The notes beneath the pieces were generated by a model that saw only the letters and a list, made by a program, of their open reading frames with translations, was not told where the DNA came from and did not search any database. A program made the position numbers and the translations under genes. A stretch of DNA of 64,000 nucleotides. It comes from Cognatundibacterium luofuense (GTDB lineage: Bacteria > Pseudomonadota > Gammaproteobacteria > Burkholderiales > Burkholderiaceae_D). This document shows, one piece after another, positions 1-9,183 of the stretch. Where the stretch lies: positions 62,001 through 126,000 of the forward strand of contig NZ_JAGSPN010000007.1 in NCBI RefSeq assembly GCF_018139685.1, given 5' to 3'. The number at the start of each line of letters is the position of its first letter. Positions within the stretch are counted from its first letter, which is position 1.

Positions 1-1224
1 GGCAGCACCCGTGACTTTAACGGAGTAATGCTGTTTCTGTTCTTTGGTGTTCATTACCTGCAAACGATAGACGTTTTCAATTGCCCCGGTTTCTGTGATT
101 TTTGGCATTCCTCGATCTCTGAGTACATCGACTTTTAACGGAATATGCATATAAAGAGAAATTGCGGCCAGGATAATAATCAGTAGCAAAATGCCGGAAT
201 AAATCAACGTTCGCAAACGGAAAACCCGTTGCCACATGGCTTTTTTATCGAGCTTGCGAACGAGCGCGTGTTCAGTTGTATAACGGATTAACCCCCGTTC
301 ATAGCCCATCTTATCCATAACCTGATTACAACTGTCGGCACATAACCCACAGGCAATACACTCATATTGCAAACCATTACGGATATCAATCCCCATCGGG
401 CAAACCTGTACGCAAATACCGCAATCGACGCACGAGCCCAGTCCCTGCGCTTTATAGTCAACTTTCTTATTTCTGGAGCCGCGCGGGTCACCACGCTCTT
501 TATCGTAAGTGACAATCAGTGTGTCCTTATCAAACATTGCACTCTGAAAACGGGCGTACGGACACATGTACTTACAGACCTGCTCACGCATCCAGCCAGC
601 ATTGCCATAAGTTGCAAAACCGTAAAACAAAAGCCAGAAAATCTCCCAAGGGCCGAGTGTGAAGTTAAGGATTTCAATCGACAGATCACGAATAGGCGTG
701 AAGTAACCTACAAATGTGAAACCGGTCCACAAACTCACTGCAAGCCAGATGAAATGCTTCAGAAATTTCAGCGAAAACTTGCGGGCTGACAGCGGCGATG
801 CATCCAGTTTCATCCGGGCATTCCGGTCACCCTCGACTTTATATTCAATCCACAAAAATATTTGCGTGTAGACCGACTGCGGACACGCATAGCCGCAAAA
901 TACACGCCCGGCCACTGCCGTGAACAAGAATAATGACAAAGCTGAGATAACCAGCAATACAGACAGATAGATAAAATCCTGCGGCCAGAAAACGAAGCCG
1001 AATATGTAAAATTTCCGGGTAACCAGATCAAACAAAACAGCCTGGCGCTCGTTCCAGTTGAGCCAGGCTGTTCCGTAAAATAGTAATTGAGTAAATGCGA
1101 CCAATACCCAGCGCCAGGAGGCAAACCAACCGGTCTGGTGGCGGGGATAGATTTTTTTTCGTTCCTCGAAAAGTGCTATTTCCTTCTCTTCGGGCTCAAT
1201 GGGTATGATCGGGATTTGCTTCAT
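1..1224 (-). CDS. ccoG: cbb3 oxidase assembly protein CcoG (RdxA/FixG family), 3' end cut by window
   Basis: Membrane-bound iron-sulfur protein needed for maturation of cbb3 cytochrome oxidase; in characterised species it acts in copper delivery to CcoN. I translated the 408 visible codons from the ATG at 1224. They show N-terminal transmembrane helices, an FCGYACPQ cysteine motif near residue 110, two ferredoxin-type 4Fe-4S motifs (CVDCGICVQVCP near residue 265 and CIACGLCADSCN near 290), and another membrane helix near 330-350. The frame is open to base 1, so the C-terminal immunoglobulin-like domain is cut off. It lies directly downstream of ccoP on the same strand, separated by a terminator-like hairpin. 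Family identity is firm; the exact C-terminus is unknown. Confidence 0.95.
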   Translation of the reverse strand, partial: MKQIPIIPIEPEEKEIALFEERKKIYPRHQTGWFASWRWVLVAFTQLLFYGTAWLNWNERQAVLFDLVTRKFYIFGFVFWPQDFIYLSVLLVISALSLFLFTAVAGRVFCGYACPQSVYTQIFLWIEYKVEGDRNARMKLDASPLSARKFSLKFLKHFIWLAVSLWTGFTFVGYFTPIRDLSIEILNFTLGPWEIFWLLFYGFATYGNAGWMREQVCKYMCPYARFQSAMFDKDTLIVTYDKERGDPRGSRNKKVDYKAQGLGSCVDCGICVQVCPMGIDIRNGLQYECIACGLCADSCNQVMDKMGYERGLIRYTTEHALVRKLDKKAMWQRVFRLRTLIYSGILLLIIILAAISLYMHIPLKVDVLRDRGMPKITETGAIENVYRLQVMNTKEQKQHYSVKVTGAA

Positions 1225-1231
1225 AAGTCGC

Positions 1232-1283
1232 TTCTCAAAAAAAATGAGTTACAGTCTTCCTCATAGACAGGAGAGACTGTAAC
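1232..1283 (-). terminator. Intrinsic terminator or attenuator between ccoP and ccoG
   Basis: Read on the minus strand, arms GTTACAGTC (1275-1283) and GACTGTAAC (1248-1256) form a 9-bp stem, followed by TCATTTTTTTT. It lies after the ccoP stop and just before the ccoG start, so it probably reduces read-through from ccoNOQP into ccoG. Confidence 0.7.
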
Positions 1284-1294
1284 CCAATTTTGTC

Positions 1295-2287
1295 TTACTT
1301 AGATTGTGCTACATCAGTACCAGCTGCGATTTGCTTTACGGAATCCATTTCCGCTGCAGAAACTTTTGCGCCGTTATTAGACAAGCCCCATACATATGCT
1401 GCCAGTAAGTGGATTTTTCCTTTGGTCAGAATGTCCTTATGGGCAGGCATCTGGTTGTTGCGACCTTTGTTGATTGTTTCCATGATGGTGTCGATACTAC
1501 CGCCATACAACCAGGTTTTGTCAGTCAGATTCGGAGCACCGATTGCCTGATTACCCTTACCATCCGCACCATGACATGCTGCACAAGCTGCAAACTTCGG
1601 TTTACCGAGTGCAGCCTTAATCGGATCATGCGCTGCACCAGACAAACTGAGCACGTAGTTAGCAACGTTTTTTACATCTTCGTCACCACCAATTGCCGCA
1701 CCCATCGGAGGCATCACACCATGACGGCCCTCAGTAATCGTTGTTTTGATGACTTCAGGATCACCGCCGTAGAGCCAGTCTGTATCGGTCAGATTCGGAT
1801 AACCTTTTCCGCCCTGCGCGTCAGAGCCATGGCACTGGGCACAAGTATTCAAAAATAAACGCTGACCAATCTCTTTTGCCGCAGGATCTTTCGAAACGTC
1901 CTTCAGATCCATTGCGAGATACTTATCGAAAATTTTGGCGTACTGCTCTTCACCCGCCTTCATTTCCTTCTCGTATGCACCAACCTGACTCCAGCCAAAA
2001 GTACCCTGACGATCACCGAAACCCGGGTAAACCACCAGATAACCAATACTGAACACAATTGTCAGATAGAACATCCATTGCCACCATTTTGGCAAAGGAT
2101 TGTTCTGTTCCATCAGGTCAGCATCCCATACGTGACCCGTTGTTTCCGCTGGCAATGGTTTACCGTCGGTACCGACTTTTACCTTAACGTGCGATTGCGA
2201 CCAGAGTAACAATGCGCAGGCCAGAATACTGATGGTCACCACAACGGCAATGCCGATGCTCCACCATTCACTAAAAAAATCTGCCAT
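1295..2287 (-). CDS. ccoP: cbb3-type cytochrome c oxidase subunit III (diheme cytochrome c)
   Basis: Membrane-anchored diheme cytochrome c that passes electrons to the CcoN catalytic subunit of the high-affinity cbb3 oxidase. The 330-residue product has an N-terminal membrane segment (about 10-30), a second one (about 70-90) typical of the long CcoP form, and two periplasmic cytochrome c domains with CAQCH near residue 150 and CAACH near 235. The PPMGAAIGG and NQMPAHKDIL stretches supply the distal methionine ligands. The start directly follows the ccoQ stop. It is the fourth gene of a leftward ccoN-ccoO-ccoQ-ccoP operon under the FNR-type promoter upstream of ccoN. Confidence 0.97.
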   Translation of the reverse strand: MADFFSEWWSIGIAVVVTISILACALLLWSQSHVKVKVGTDGKPLPAETTGHVWDADLMEQNNPLPKWWQWMFYLTIVFSIGYLVVYPGFGDRQGTFGWSQVGAYEKEMKAGEEQYAKIFDKYLAMDLKDVSKDPAAKEIGQRLFLNTCAQCHGSDAQGGKGYPNLTDTDWLYGGDPEVIKTTITEGRHGVMPPMGAAIGGDEDVKNVANYVLSLSGAAHDPIKAALGKPKFAACAACHGADGKGNQAIGAPNLTDKTWLYGGSIDTIMETINKGRNNQMPAHKDILTKGKIHLLAAYVWGLSNNGAKVSAAEMDSVKQIAAGTDVAQSK

Positions 2288-2289
2288 GA

Positions 2290-2436
2290 CTATTTTCCAT
2301 TCTCATTATCAATTGGCAAACGTGCCAGTTTCTCGAAGCGCTCTTTGTTGTCCGAACTGAATGCCCAGTAAACAATGCCCAAAAAAACAAACAGGCTGAT
2401 TACTGTGACAACACTACTGATAATCGTAAAATTCAT
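2290..2436 (-). CDS. ccoQ: cbb3-type oxidase small subunit CcoQ/FixQ
   Basis: Small single-helix membrane subunit that stabilises the cbb3 complex. Translation from the ATG at 2436 gives 48 residues beginning MNFTIISSVVTVISLFVF, with one transmembrane helix (about 4-26), then a charged tail ending in PIDNENGK before TAG. Length, topology and position between ccoO and ccoP all fit CcoQ. The stop is 3 bases upstream of the ccoP start, so translation is probably coupled. Confidence 0.93.
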   Translation of the reverse strand: MNFTIISSVVTVISLFVFLGIVYWAFSSDNKERFEKLARLPIDNENGK

Positions 2437-2470
2437 GGTAATTCCTTCCGGCAACAAAAAGCGTTTTCAA

Positions 2471-3088
2471 TCAGTTTTTATTCTTGATCGCAGTACCCAG
2501 CACTTGCAGATAAGCAATCAGTGCATCCAGCTCAGTCTTGTTTTCGAGCTCAGCGGCACTCGCCTGGATTTCCGCATCTGTATATGGAACACCAAGTGTT
2601 TTCATTGCAGACATCTTCGGAGCAACAGCCTTCGGATCAAGAGGATTTTTTGCAAGCCATGGGTAAGCAGGCATATTGGATTCAACGACCACTGAGCGCG
2701 GATCATTCAGATGATCACGGTGCCAGTTATCGCTGTAACGACCACCAACACGTGCCAGATCAGGACCAGTACGCTTACTACCCCACTGGAACGGATGATC
2801 ATAGACAGACTCACCAGCAACCGAGTAGTGACCATAACGCTCAGTCTCTGCGCGGAACGGACGAATCATTTGAGAGTGACAACCATAGCAACCTTCGCGC
2901 AGGTAGATATCACGGCCAGTCAGTTGCAGCGCTGTGTAAGGCTTCAGGCCAGCAACCGGCTGGGTCGTTGATTTTTGAAAGAACAACGGAACGATTTCAA
3001 CCAAGCCACCAACACTAATGGTCAGAATCACCAGGACAAGCAACAGTCCTACGTTACGTTCAATCAAATCATGTGTAAATTTACTCAT
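2471..3088 (-). CDS. ccoO: cbb3-type cytochrome c oxidase subunit II (monoheme cytochrome c)
   Basis: Monoheme membrane cytochrome c that relays electrons within the cbb3 oxidase. The 205-residue product has an N-terminal membrane anchor (about 12-32) and a single heme c motif CYGCH near residue 67, inside the family signature [17 protein letters not shown]. The [18 protein letters not shown] and MPAYPWL stretches are also conserved in FixO/CcoO. It sits 17 bases downstream of ccoN in the same operon. Confidence 0.97.
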   Translation of the reverse strand: MSKFTHDLIERNVGLLLVLVILTISVGGLVEIVPLFFQKSTTQPVAGLKPYTALQLTGRDIYLREGCYGCHSQMIRPFRAETERYGHYSVAGESVYDHPFQWGSKRTGPDLARVGGRYSDNWHRDHLNDPRSVVVESNMPAYPWLAKNPLDPKAVAPKMSAMKTLGVPYTDAEIQASAAELENKTELDALIAYLQVLGTAIKNKN

Positions 3089-3105
3089 TCTATTTCTCCT
3101 TCCGG

Positions 3106-4536
3106 TTAAGCGTGCGCAGACACAGCAGGAATTGCATTGTTTGCAGGCTTCGCTGTCATCAGGGTACGAACAACGTTGTAACCCATGATTACCATGCCGG
3201 ACAGATACATCAGGCCACCAGTCAGACGAATCAGGTAGTACGGATAGGTAGCTTTTACAGATTCAACGAAGGTGTATGTCAAAGTACCGTCTTCATTGAC
3301 AGCGCGCCACATCAGACCCTGCATAACACCGGCAATCCACATCGCGGCGATATACAGAACTACGCCAATTGTCGCAACCCAGAAATGAACTTCGATCAGG
3401 CGTTTGCTGTACATCTGCGTTTGACCGAATAGACGTGGAACCAGGTAATACAAGCTACCGATAGAGATGAAGCCAACCCAGCCCAGAGCACCAGAGTGCA
3501 CGTGACCTACAGTCCAGTCGGTGTAGTGCGACAATGCATTGACGGTTTTGATTGCCATCATCGGACCTTCGAAGGTCGACATACCGTAGAAAGACAGCGA
3601 CACAATCAGGAAACGCAGGATAGGATCAGAACGCAGTTTGCTCCATGCACCAGACAAAGTCATGATACCGTTGACCATACCACCCCAGGACGGTGCCAGC
3701 AAAATCAGGGAGAACAACATACCCAGAGATTGCGCCCAGTCAGGCAATGCTGTGTAGTGCAGATGATGAGGACCTGCCCACATGTATGTGAAAATCAGCG
3801 CCCAGAAGTGGACGATGGACAGACGATAAGAGTACACAGGGCGTTCGATTTGTTTAGGAACGAAGTAGTACATCATTCCAAGGAAGCCCGCTGTCAGGAA
3901 GAAACCAACCGCGTTATGGCCGTACCACCACTGAACCATCGCATCCTGAACACCTGCATATGCTGAGTAAGATTTGGTCAGGCTTACTGGCAACGCAGCG
4001 CTGTTTACAATATGCAGAACAGCAACGGCAACGATGAACGCACCGTAAAACCAGTTAGCAACGTAAATATGTTCAACCTTACGCTTAACCAGCGTACCAA
4101 AGAATACGACGGCATAAGCAACCCAGACGACCGCGATCAACAGATCGATTGGCCATTCCAGCTCAGCATATTCTTTACCCTGAGAAATACCCAACGGCAA
4201 ACTCACCACTGCGCCCAGCAAGACAAGTTGCCAGCCCCAGAAGGTGAACTCTGGCAACCAGCCCCCAAACAAGCGTGCATTGGTAGTACGCTGAACCACA
4301 TAGTAGGAAGTTGCAAATAAAGCACAGCCACCAAATGCAAAAATAACTGCATTCGTATGTAACGGTCGTAACCGCCCATAGCTCAGCCATGGTATGCCAC
4401 CCAGGAATTCGGGCCATGCCAGCTGGGTTGCAATAACGACACCAACCAGCATGCCGATAATGCCCCAGATAACAGCCATGACCGCAAATTGACGCACAAC
4501 TCGATAGTTGTATGTGTTTTCTTTAGTTATCGTCAT
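3106..4536 (-). CDS. ccoN: cbb3-type cytochrome c oxidase subunit I (catalytic subunit)
   Basis: Twelve-helix heme-copper oxidase subunit that reduces oxygen to water and pumps protons. Conserved histidine motifs are visible: [15 protein letters not shown] near the N-terminus, [26 protein letters not shown] with the CuB histidine pair, and [17 protein letters not shown] for the hemes. I chose the ATG at 4536 (476 residues, [12 protein letters not shown]) over an upstream GTG at 4575, because the GTG would lie at the predicted transcription start and MTITKEN fits the family N-terminus. A GAGTGAGA stretch just before the ATG can serve as ribosome binding site. Confidence 0.97.
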   Translation of the reverse strand: MTITKENTYNYRVVRQFAVMAVIWGIIGMLVGVVIATQLAWPEFLGGIPWLSYGRLRPLHTNAVIFAFGGCALFATSYYVVQRTTNARLFGGWLPEFTFWGWQLVLLGAVVSLPLGISQGKEYAELEWPIDLLIAVVWVAYAVVFFGTLVKRKVEHIYVANWFYGAFIVAVAVLHIVNSAALPVSLTKSYSAYAGVQDAMVQWWYGHNAVGFFLTAGFLGMMYYFVPKQIERPVYSYRLSIVHFWALIFTYMWAGPHHLHYTALPDWAQSLGMLFSLILLAPSWGGMVNGIMTLSGAWSKLRSDPILRFLIVSLSFYGMSTFEGPMMAIKTVNALSHYTDWTVGHVHSGALGWVGFISIGSLYYLVPRLFGQTQMYSKRLIEVHFWVATIGVVLYIAAMWIAGVMQGLMWRAVNEDGTLTYTFVESVKATYPYYLIRLTGGLMYLSGMVIMGYNVVRTLMTAKPANNAIPAVSAHA

Positions 4537-4542
4537 GATCTC

Positions 4543-4568
4543 ACTCTGTTGTAACACTCTGTTGTAAA
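4543..4568. repeat. Tandem 13-bp repeat in the ccoN leader
   Basis: The unit ACTCTGTTGTAAC (plus strand, 4543-4555) is followed at once by ACTCTGTTGTAAA (4556-4568). The predicted ccoN transcript starts near 4573, so the short 5' untranslated region is mostly this repeat, which duplicates the GAGTG-containing segment before the start codon. Confidence 0.8.
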
Positions 4569-4579
4569 AATCCACAGCT

Positions 4580-4621
4580 AGAATAACAATCGCACTGTGT
4601 AAACATCTTGATACAAGTCAA
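4580..4621 (-). promoter_or_regulatory. FNR/ANR-type anaerobic promoter of the cco operon
   Basis: Read leftward, TTGACTTGTATCAA (4621-4608) matches the FNR consensus TTGAY-N4-RTCAA fully. A -10 hexamer TATTCT lies at 4585-4580. The box centre is about 41.5 bases upstream of a start near 4573, the classic class II FNR activator geometry. This fits oxygen-controlled expression of a high-affinity oxidase; the binding protein itself is inferred. Confidence 0.85.
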
Positions 4622-4701
4622 ACGTCGCCGGAATCCAAATCAGTATGGAATGCCGAACAACAAAAGCAAGCATAGTCTTGCAAAAACGTGACGAAAATAG
4701 A

Positions 4702-4729
4702 AACGGCGCCACAAGGGCGCCGTTTTTTT
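4702..4729 (-). terminator. Terminator downstream of ppiD (possibly bidirectional)
   Basis: AACGGCGCC (4702-4710) and GGCGCCGTT (4716-4724) form a GC-rich stem with a 5-base loop. The plus strand continues with a T run, and the minus strand after the stem is T-rich (GTTTCTATTTTC). It sits just after the ppiD stop at 4748. Confidence 0.8.
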
Positions 4730-4747
4730 GATCTGAGACAATTCAGC

Positions 4748-6667
4748 TTAATTTGCTGGCTGAGGTGCTGTCAGTGCAGTCTTATTAAGCGTTGTTTTAG
4801 CTTTCTTTTTCAAAGCTTCAACATACGCAGATAATTCTTGTTCAGCATAAATAGAAGCCAGTTGCTGTTGTTCCTGTGAGCGTCGCGCCTGATCTGGTGT
4901 GCCGTCAGAAACCTTGTTAACACGGATCACCGCATAACCCATTCCCGGAATCTCGACACCAGTCATTGCAGGCAACTGACGTGTATCCGCCTTCATAATT
5001 TGCGGAACAGCCATTGCCGGAACGCCTTCAGGCTTGGTGCGTGAAATTGTTACAGGTGCAGCAAATCCCTCTGCTGACGGAGTCTTTTGCAACGCAGCAA
5101 GCCTGTTCTTACCTTCTGTCGCAGCAAGCTTAGCAGACTCTTCTTCCGTCAGTCGGGTGACGATTAACTGGCGCACCTGATCCAGCGGACGACGGGACGC
5201 CGCCTTGTATTCCGTCACGTGAGCAGCAATGACATTTCCTCCACCGATATCCACTGCCTCAGTGTTGTGATTTTTCTTAATCACATCATCAGCAAACAAG
5301 GCTTTCAGAAATTTCGGATTATTCAGTGGCAGTGTTGCGGGCGCAGCAGGGATACCTTTACGGGTAATGCCTTCAGCTGTTTCAATCTTCAGCTTCCACT
5401 TATCCGCAACACCTTTCAGGCTGTCTGGCTGCTGATAGACAGCATCAGTAAATGCCTCTACCGCTTCACCGTAAGCTTTGGCCGCCTTTTGTTTCTTAAT
5501 ATCCGCAACAATCTGATCTTTTACATCAGCCAATGGCTTGACGCTTCCGGCACTCAATGAAGTCAGCTGAATAATGTGATAGCCGTACTGAGTTTGCACC
5601 AGATCACTGATCTCGTCTTTCTTCAGACGGAAAACTGCATCTTCAAATGGTTTTACCATGGCATTTTTTGCAACAATACCCAGATCACCACCTGCTTCTT
5701 TAGAACCAGGATCGTCAGAGTTCTCTTTTGCCAGCTTTGCAAACACATCAGGACTTTTGCGAATCTGCTCCAGCAAAGCCTGCGCCTTAGCACGTGCCTT
5801 TTCCTTGTCCGCCGGAGCAGCTTTATCAGAAACTGCAACCAGAATATGGCGTGCAGAGCGCTGCTCTTCAGTAGTGAACTGTTTTGCGTTTGCCTTATAG
5901 AAATCACTGACTTCAGTATCGTTAACGCTTACCTGTGCAGCAAGTGCTTCCGCATTCAGCGTGACATACTCAGCCTTTACCGCTTCAGGCACTTCGAAGT
6001 TCGCAGCGTTTTTCTCGTAATACGCTTTTACCATCTCATCAGTAATATTTACTTTGGAGGCGAAATCCGTATTTTTCAGAATCATCAACTGCACTTCTCG
6101 TTCCTGCTCACTCAGCAAAGCAATACGCTGTGCGACGGATTTCGGAACGATCGCTGTATTTTGTACCGCACTGATCAGTTGCTGAAATGCCAGTGTCTGA
6201 CGACGCTCGTATTCGTAACCGGCTTTGGTATAACCACTGCGGGCCAGCAATTGTTCGAACTTATCTTTATCAAGCTTTCCATCTGCGCCGACTAAAGCAG
6301 GATTGCTCATATAGTCATTGACCAGAACGCGATCCGGAATGACGATACGCTCTTTCTGAATTTCCGCCGTAATTGCGCGTTGCGCCACGATTTCATCCAG
6401 AATGGACGCACGTGCTTCCGGTGTGTTCAGCATTTTCGGGTCAAACTGCGGACCGTATGCCTGACGTAAAGAATCCGCTTTATTACGAACGGCAACTTCG
6501 AGCTCTTGCTGCGTAATTGCCTGACCGGCAACCGTAGCAACTTCAGCGCCAGCCGCGGCTTTAGAACGCGTATAGCTTTCGACGCCAAATAAAGCAAAAG
6601 ACGGGAAAATAATCAGCAACAGCAAAAATTGCATTAAACGCTGATGGGTACGGATGTATTCAAACAT
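4748..6667 (-). CDS. ppiD: Periplasmic folding chaperone / peptidyl-prolyl isomerase PpiD
   Basis: Inner-membrane-anchored parvulin-type chaperone that works at the Sec translocon exit on newly exported proteins. From the ATG at 6667 (MFEYIRTHQRLMQF) it is about 639 residues: a short cytoplasmic N-terminus, one membrane helix (about 12-32), a SurA-N-like domain, and a parvulin domain at about 265-365 (ARHILVAV, GGDLGIV, TQYGYHIIQL). The frame extends upstream to 6730, but that extension reads through the tRNA terminator hairpin and is not real. The ppiD, tRNA-Asp, tRNA-Val, hupB order is common in Burkholderiales. Confidence 0.95.
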   Translation of the reverse strand: MFEYIRTHQRLMQFLLLLIIFPSFALFGVESYTRSKAAAGAEVATVAGQAITQQELEVAVRNKADSLRQAYGPQFDPKMLNTPEARASILDEIVAQRAITAEIQKERIVIPDRVLVNDYMSNPALVGADGKLDKDKFEQLLARSGYTKAGYEYERRQTLAFQQLISAVQNTAIVPKSVAQRIALLSEQEREVQLMILKNTDFASKVNITDEMVKAYYEKNAANFEVPEAVKAEYVTLNAEALAAQVSVNDTEVSDFYKANAKQFTTEEQRSARHILVAVSDKAAPADKEKARAKAQALLEQIRKSPDVFAKLAKENSDDPGSKEAGGDLGIVAKNAMVKPFEDAVFRLKKDEISDLVQTQYGYHIIQLTSLSAGSVKPLADVKDQIVADIKKQKAAKAYGEAVEAFTDAVYQQPDSLKGVADKWKLKIETAEGITRKGIPAAPATLPLNNPKFLKALFADDVIKKNHNTEAVDIGGGNVIAAHVTEYKAASRRPLDQVRQLIVTRLTEEESAKLAATEGKNRLAALQKTPSAEGFAAPVTISRTKPEGVPAMAVPQIMKADTRQLPAMTGVEIPGMGYAVIRVNKVSDGTPDQARRSQEQQQLASIYAEQELSAYVEALKKKAKTTLNKTALTAPQPAN

Positions 6668-6713
6668 GTTCAACCAATCAAATGACTGAAAAAATAAACA
6701 CGGAAAACAGATA

Positions 6714-6743
6714 TAAAAAAAGGCGAACATATGTTCGCCTTTT
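6714..6743 (-). terminator. Intrinsic terminator of the tRNA-Val/tRNA-Asp unit
   Basis: AAAGGCGAACAT and ATGTTCGCCTTT form a perfect 24-base palindrome (6719-6742). On the minus strand it is followed by a long T run. It starts about 8 bases after the tRNA-Asp CCA end, as expected for termination of the tRNA transcript. Confidence 0.85.
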
Positions 6744-6750
6744 CGGAATC

Positions 6751-6827
6751 TGGCGGAGCGGACGGGGCTCGAACCCGCGACCCCCGGCGTGACAGGCCGG
6801 TATTCTAACCAACTGAACTACCGCTCC
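6751..6827 (-). tRNA. tRNA-Asp (GTC)
   Basis: A 77-base cloverleaf on the minus strand: acceptor GGAGCGG pairing with CCGCTCC, anticodon loop CTGTCAC with GTC, T-arm GGTTCGAGCCC, and an encoded CCA. It lies 16 bases downstream of tRNA-Val and shares its transcript. Confidence 0.97.
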
Positions 6828-6843
6828 GAATATCTGTGTACGC

Positions 6844-6919
6844 TGGTGGGTGCTGAGAGGCTCGAACTCCCGACCTACGCCTTGTAAGGGCGCCGCTCTA
6901 CCAACTGAGCTAAGCACCC
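6844..6919 (-). tRNA. tRNA-Val (TAC)
   Basis: A 76-base cloverleaf on the minus strand: acceptor GGGTGCT pairing with AGCACCC, D-arm TTAGCTCAGTTGGTAGAGC, anticodon loop CTTACAA with TAC, T-arm GGGAGTTCGAGCCTC, and an encoded CCA. It is the first gene of the tRNA unit. Confidence 0.97.
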
Positions 6920-6940
6920 AGCGCTTTGCAGATGCGCCGC

Positions 6941-6946
6941 ATTATA
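6941..6946 (-). promoter_or_regulatory. Probable -10 element of the tRNA-Val promoter
   Basis: A perfect TATAAT on the minus strand lies 22-27 bases upstream of tRNA-Val, between the hupB stop and the tRNA. The -35 region is less clear and would overlap the end of hupB. Confidence 0.5.
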
Positions 6947-6968
6947 ACATAACGCGGCAACAAAGGCA

Positions 6969-7241
6969 TTAGTTTACTGCATCTTTCAATGCTTTACCAG
7001 GTTTAAATTTAGGCACCTTGGCTGCCTTGATCTTGATTGCTGCACCGGTTTGCGGATTACGTCCGGTACGCGCCGCACGCTTACCAACAGAAAATGTACC
7101 GAAACCAACCAGTGTCACTGTGCCGTTTTTCTTCAGCGTCGTTTTAATTGCTCCGACCAATGCATCCAGCGCACGTGCAGATGCCGCTTTAGAAATATCT
7201 GCCGTTTTCGCAATATGCTCGATCAACTCAGTCTTATTCAC
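6969..7241 (-). CDS. hupB: DNA-binding protein HU, beta-type
   Basis: Small nucleoid-associated protein that bends and compacts DNA without strong sequence preference. The 90-residue product is full length and carries the HU/IHF signature [20 protein letters not shown] (about 46-65), including the proline of the DNA-inserting beta arm. The ending [13 protein letters not shown] is typical of HU rather than IHF. It lies upstream of the tRNA pair and ppiD; the lon gene often found next to it is absent here, where divergent nadB follows. Confidence 0.96.
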   Translation of the reverse strand: MNKTELIEHIAKTADISKAASARALDALVGAIKTTLKKNGTVTLVGFGTFSVGKRAARTGRNPQTGAAIKIKAAKVPKFKPGKALKDAVN

Positions 7242-7403
7242 TTAAAGCCCCCTCACAAAATGTAATATCACGCCATTATTTTATCTGCCAGATCTTATTG
7301 CCGGCGAATTCTCAGGAAGCCGCCGCGACTGCGCACAGTATTAGAACAAGTGCCAATCTGCCATGTCAAGCAAATTACCTGAGCATGTAATCAGCCTGTA
7401 GGT

Positions 7404-7428
7404 TTGTCACATAAATAGTCGCTATAAT
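7404..7428 (+). promoter_or_regulatory. Probable nadB promoter
   Basis: A consensus -10 TATAAT is at 7423-7428, 80 bases before the nadB start. TTGTCA at 7404-7409 is a possible -35 but the spacing of 13 is too short, so either an extended -10 or an activator may be used. Only the -10 is convincing. Confidence 0.45.
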
Positions 7429-7507
7429 CGCAGATTCGCGCCGGATGACCGAAAGACACGGGCAAGTGCCGCGCGGAAACACCGGAGACTCTGAAAAGCA
7501 ACGCGTT

Positions 7508-9115
7508 ATGAAAACCTATGATGTCGTGATTGTAGGCAGTGGCCTGGCCGGATTATCGGTCGCACTGCATCTGGCAAAATCCCGCAAAGTGGCGGTGATT
7601 ACCAAACGAAAATTGCTGGATGGCGCCAGCGACTGGGCGCAAGGCGGCATTGCCGCCGTACTGGACTCTCATGACAGCCATGAAGAACATGTCAGCGATA
7701 CCCTGATTGCCGGTGCTGGTCTGTGTGACGAAGGGGCAACCCGCTACATCATTGAGCACGGCCGCGAAGCCATCGAATGGCTGATTCAGCAAGGAGTACC
7801 ATTCACCCGCGATGACGAAGCAGAACTGGGTTTTCACCTGACTCGCGAAGGTGGCCACAGTCAGCGCCGGATTATTCATGCTGCAGATGCTACAGGGCAC
7901 GCAGTGCAGGTAACGCTGGAACAGAAAGTCCGCTCGCATCCGAATATTGCACTGTACGAACATCATTACGCGATTGATCTGATCACCAGCGCCAAACTCG
8001 GGGACAGCTCCCCGACACCGCGTTGCCTGGGCTTGTATGCACAGGATATTAAAACCGGCGAGGTGCACACCTTCTCTGCCCAGCACACGATTATGGCGAC
8101 CGGCGGTGCCGGCAAAGTGTATTTATATACGACGAATCCTGACACCGCGACCGGCGACGGTATTGCGATGGCATGGCGCGCAGGATGCCGCGTCGGGAAT
8201 ATGGAATTTATTCAGTTCCATCCGACCTGCCTCTACCATCCGTATGCCAAATCTTTCCTGATTACCGAAGCGGTCCGTGGTGAAGGCGGCGTACTGAAAT
8301 TACCGGCAGAAGCAGGCTCCGCTGCTGGCAAACGTTTTATGCTGGACCATGACGAGCGTGCTGAACTGGCGCCGCGTGACGTTGTAGCCCGCGCAATTGA
8401 CTTTGAAATGAAGAAACGCGGTCTGGATTATGTGGAACTGGATATTTCCCATCAGCCGCCGGAGTTTTTGAAAGAACACTTCCCGACAATTTATGCACGC
8501 TGTCTGGAACTGGGCATCGACATCACGAAACAAGCGATTCCGGTTGTGCCGGCGGTGCATTTCACCTGCGGCGGCGTGGTAACGGATACGGATGGCCGCA
8601 CCGACATTCCGGGCTTATATGCGATTGGCGAAACCGCTTACACCGGCCTGCACGGTGCAAACCGGCTGGCATCGAATTCGCTGCTGGAGTGTCTGGTCAT
8701 CGGCAAATCGGCAGCAACGTTTATCGAAGGTCAGGAACGCGTAAATCCTATCGCCCTGCCCGACTGGGATGAAAGCCGGGTGTCGGATGCAGATGAAGAA
8801 GTGGTCATTGCACACAACTGGGATGAGCTGCGTCGCTTCATGTGGAATTACGTGGGCATCGTGCGCACTACTAAACGTCTGGAACGCGCCAAACATCGTA
8901 TCCGCTTACTAAAAGAAGAAATTGACGAGTATTACTCGCACTTCCGAATCTCCAGCGATTTGCTTGAGTTGCGCAATCTGGTGGAAGTTGCATCACTGAT
9001 CGTCAATTCTGCGCTGTCCCGCCGCGAAAGTCGTGGCCTTCACTTCAGTCGTGATTATCCTGACACGTTGCCGAAAGCGCTGCCAACCGTGTTATCACCA
9101 AAACGCAAACGCTGA
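7508..9115 (+). CDS. nadB: L-aspartate oxidase
   Basis: FAD enzyme that oxidises L-aspartate to iminoaspartate, the first step of de novo NAD synthesis; NadA then condenses this with dihydroxyacetone phosphate. I chose the ATG at 7508 (535 residues, [17 protein letters not shown]), which begins just before the dinucleotide-binding GSGLAG. Other signatures are [36 protein letters not shown], and the C-terminal [16 protein letters not shown]. An extra 21 codons upstream to 7445 lack family similarity. Partner genes nadA and nadC lie about 11 kb away on the other strand. Confidence 0.95.
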   Translation: MKTYDVVIVGSGLAGLSVALHLAKSRKVAVITKRKLLDGASDWAQGGIAAVLDSHDSHEEHVSDTLIAGAGLCDEGATRYIIEHGREAIEWLIQQGVPFTRDDEAELGFHLTREGGHSQRRIIHAADATGHAVQVTLEQKVRSHPNIALYEHHYAIDLITSAKLGDSSPTPRCLGLYAQDIKTGEVHTFSAQHTIMATGGAGKVYLYTTNPDTATGDGIAMAWRAGCRVGNMEFIQFHPTCLYHPYAKSFLITEAVRGEGGVLKLPAEAGSAAGKRFMLDHDERAELAPRDVVARAIDFEMKKRGLDYVELDISHQPPEFLKEHFPTIYARCLELGIDITKQAIPVVPAVHFTCGGVVTDTDGRTDIPGLYAIGETAYTGLHGANRLASNSLLECLVIGKSAATFIEGQERVNPIALPDWDESRVSDADEEVVIAHNWDELRRFMWNYVGIVRTTKRLERAKHRIRLLKEEIDEYYSHFRISSDLLELRNLVEVASLIVNSALSRRESRGLHFSRDYPDTLPKALPTVLSPKRKR

Positions 9116-9159
9116 CTGCTTGTATTAATAAGCTCTGACAAGCACCAGCGTATCGTGCG

Positions 9160-9183
9160 CCCGGCTCCATGCCGGGCTTTTTT
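9160..9183 (+). terminator. Terminator of nadB
   Basis: CCCGGC (9160-9165), loop TCCAT, GCCGGG (9171-9176), then CTTTTTT. Located 45 bases after the nadB stop. Confidence 0.9.
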
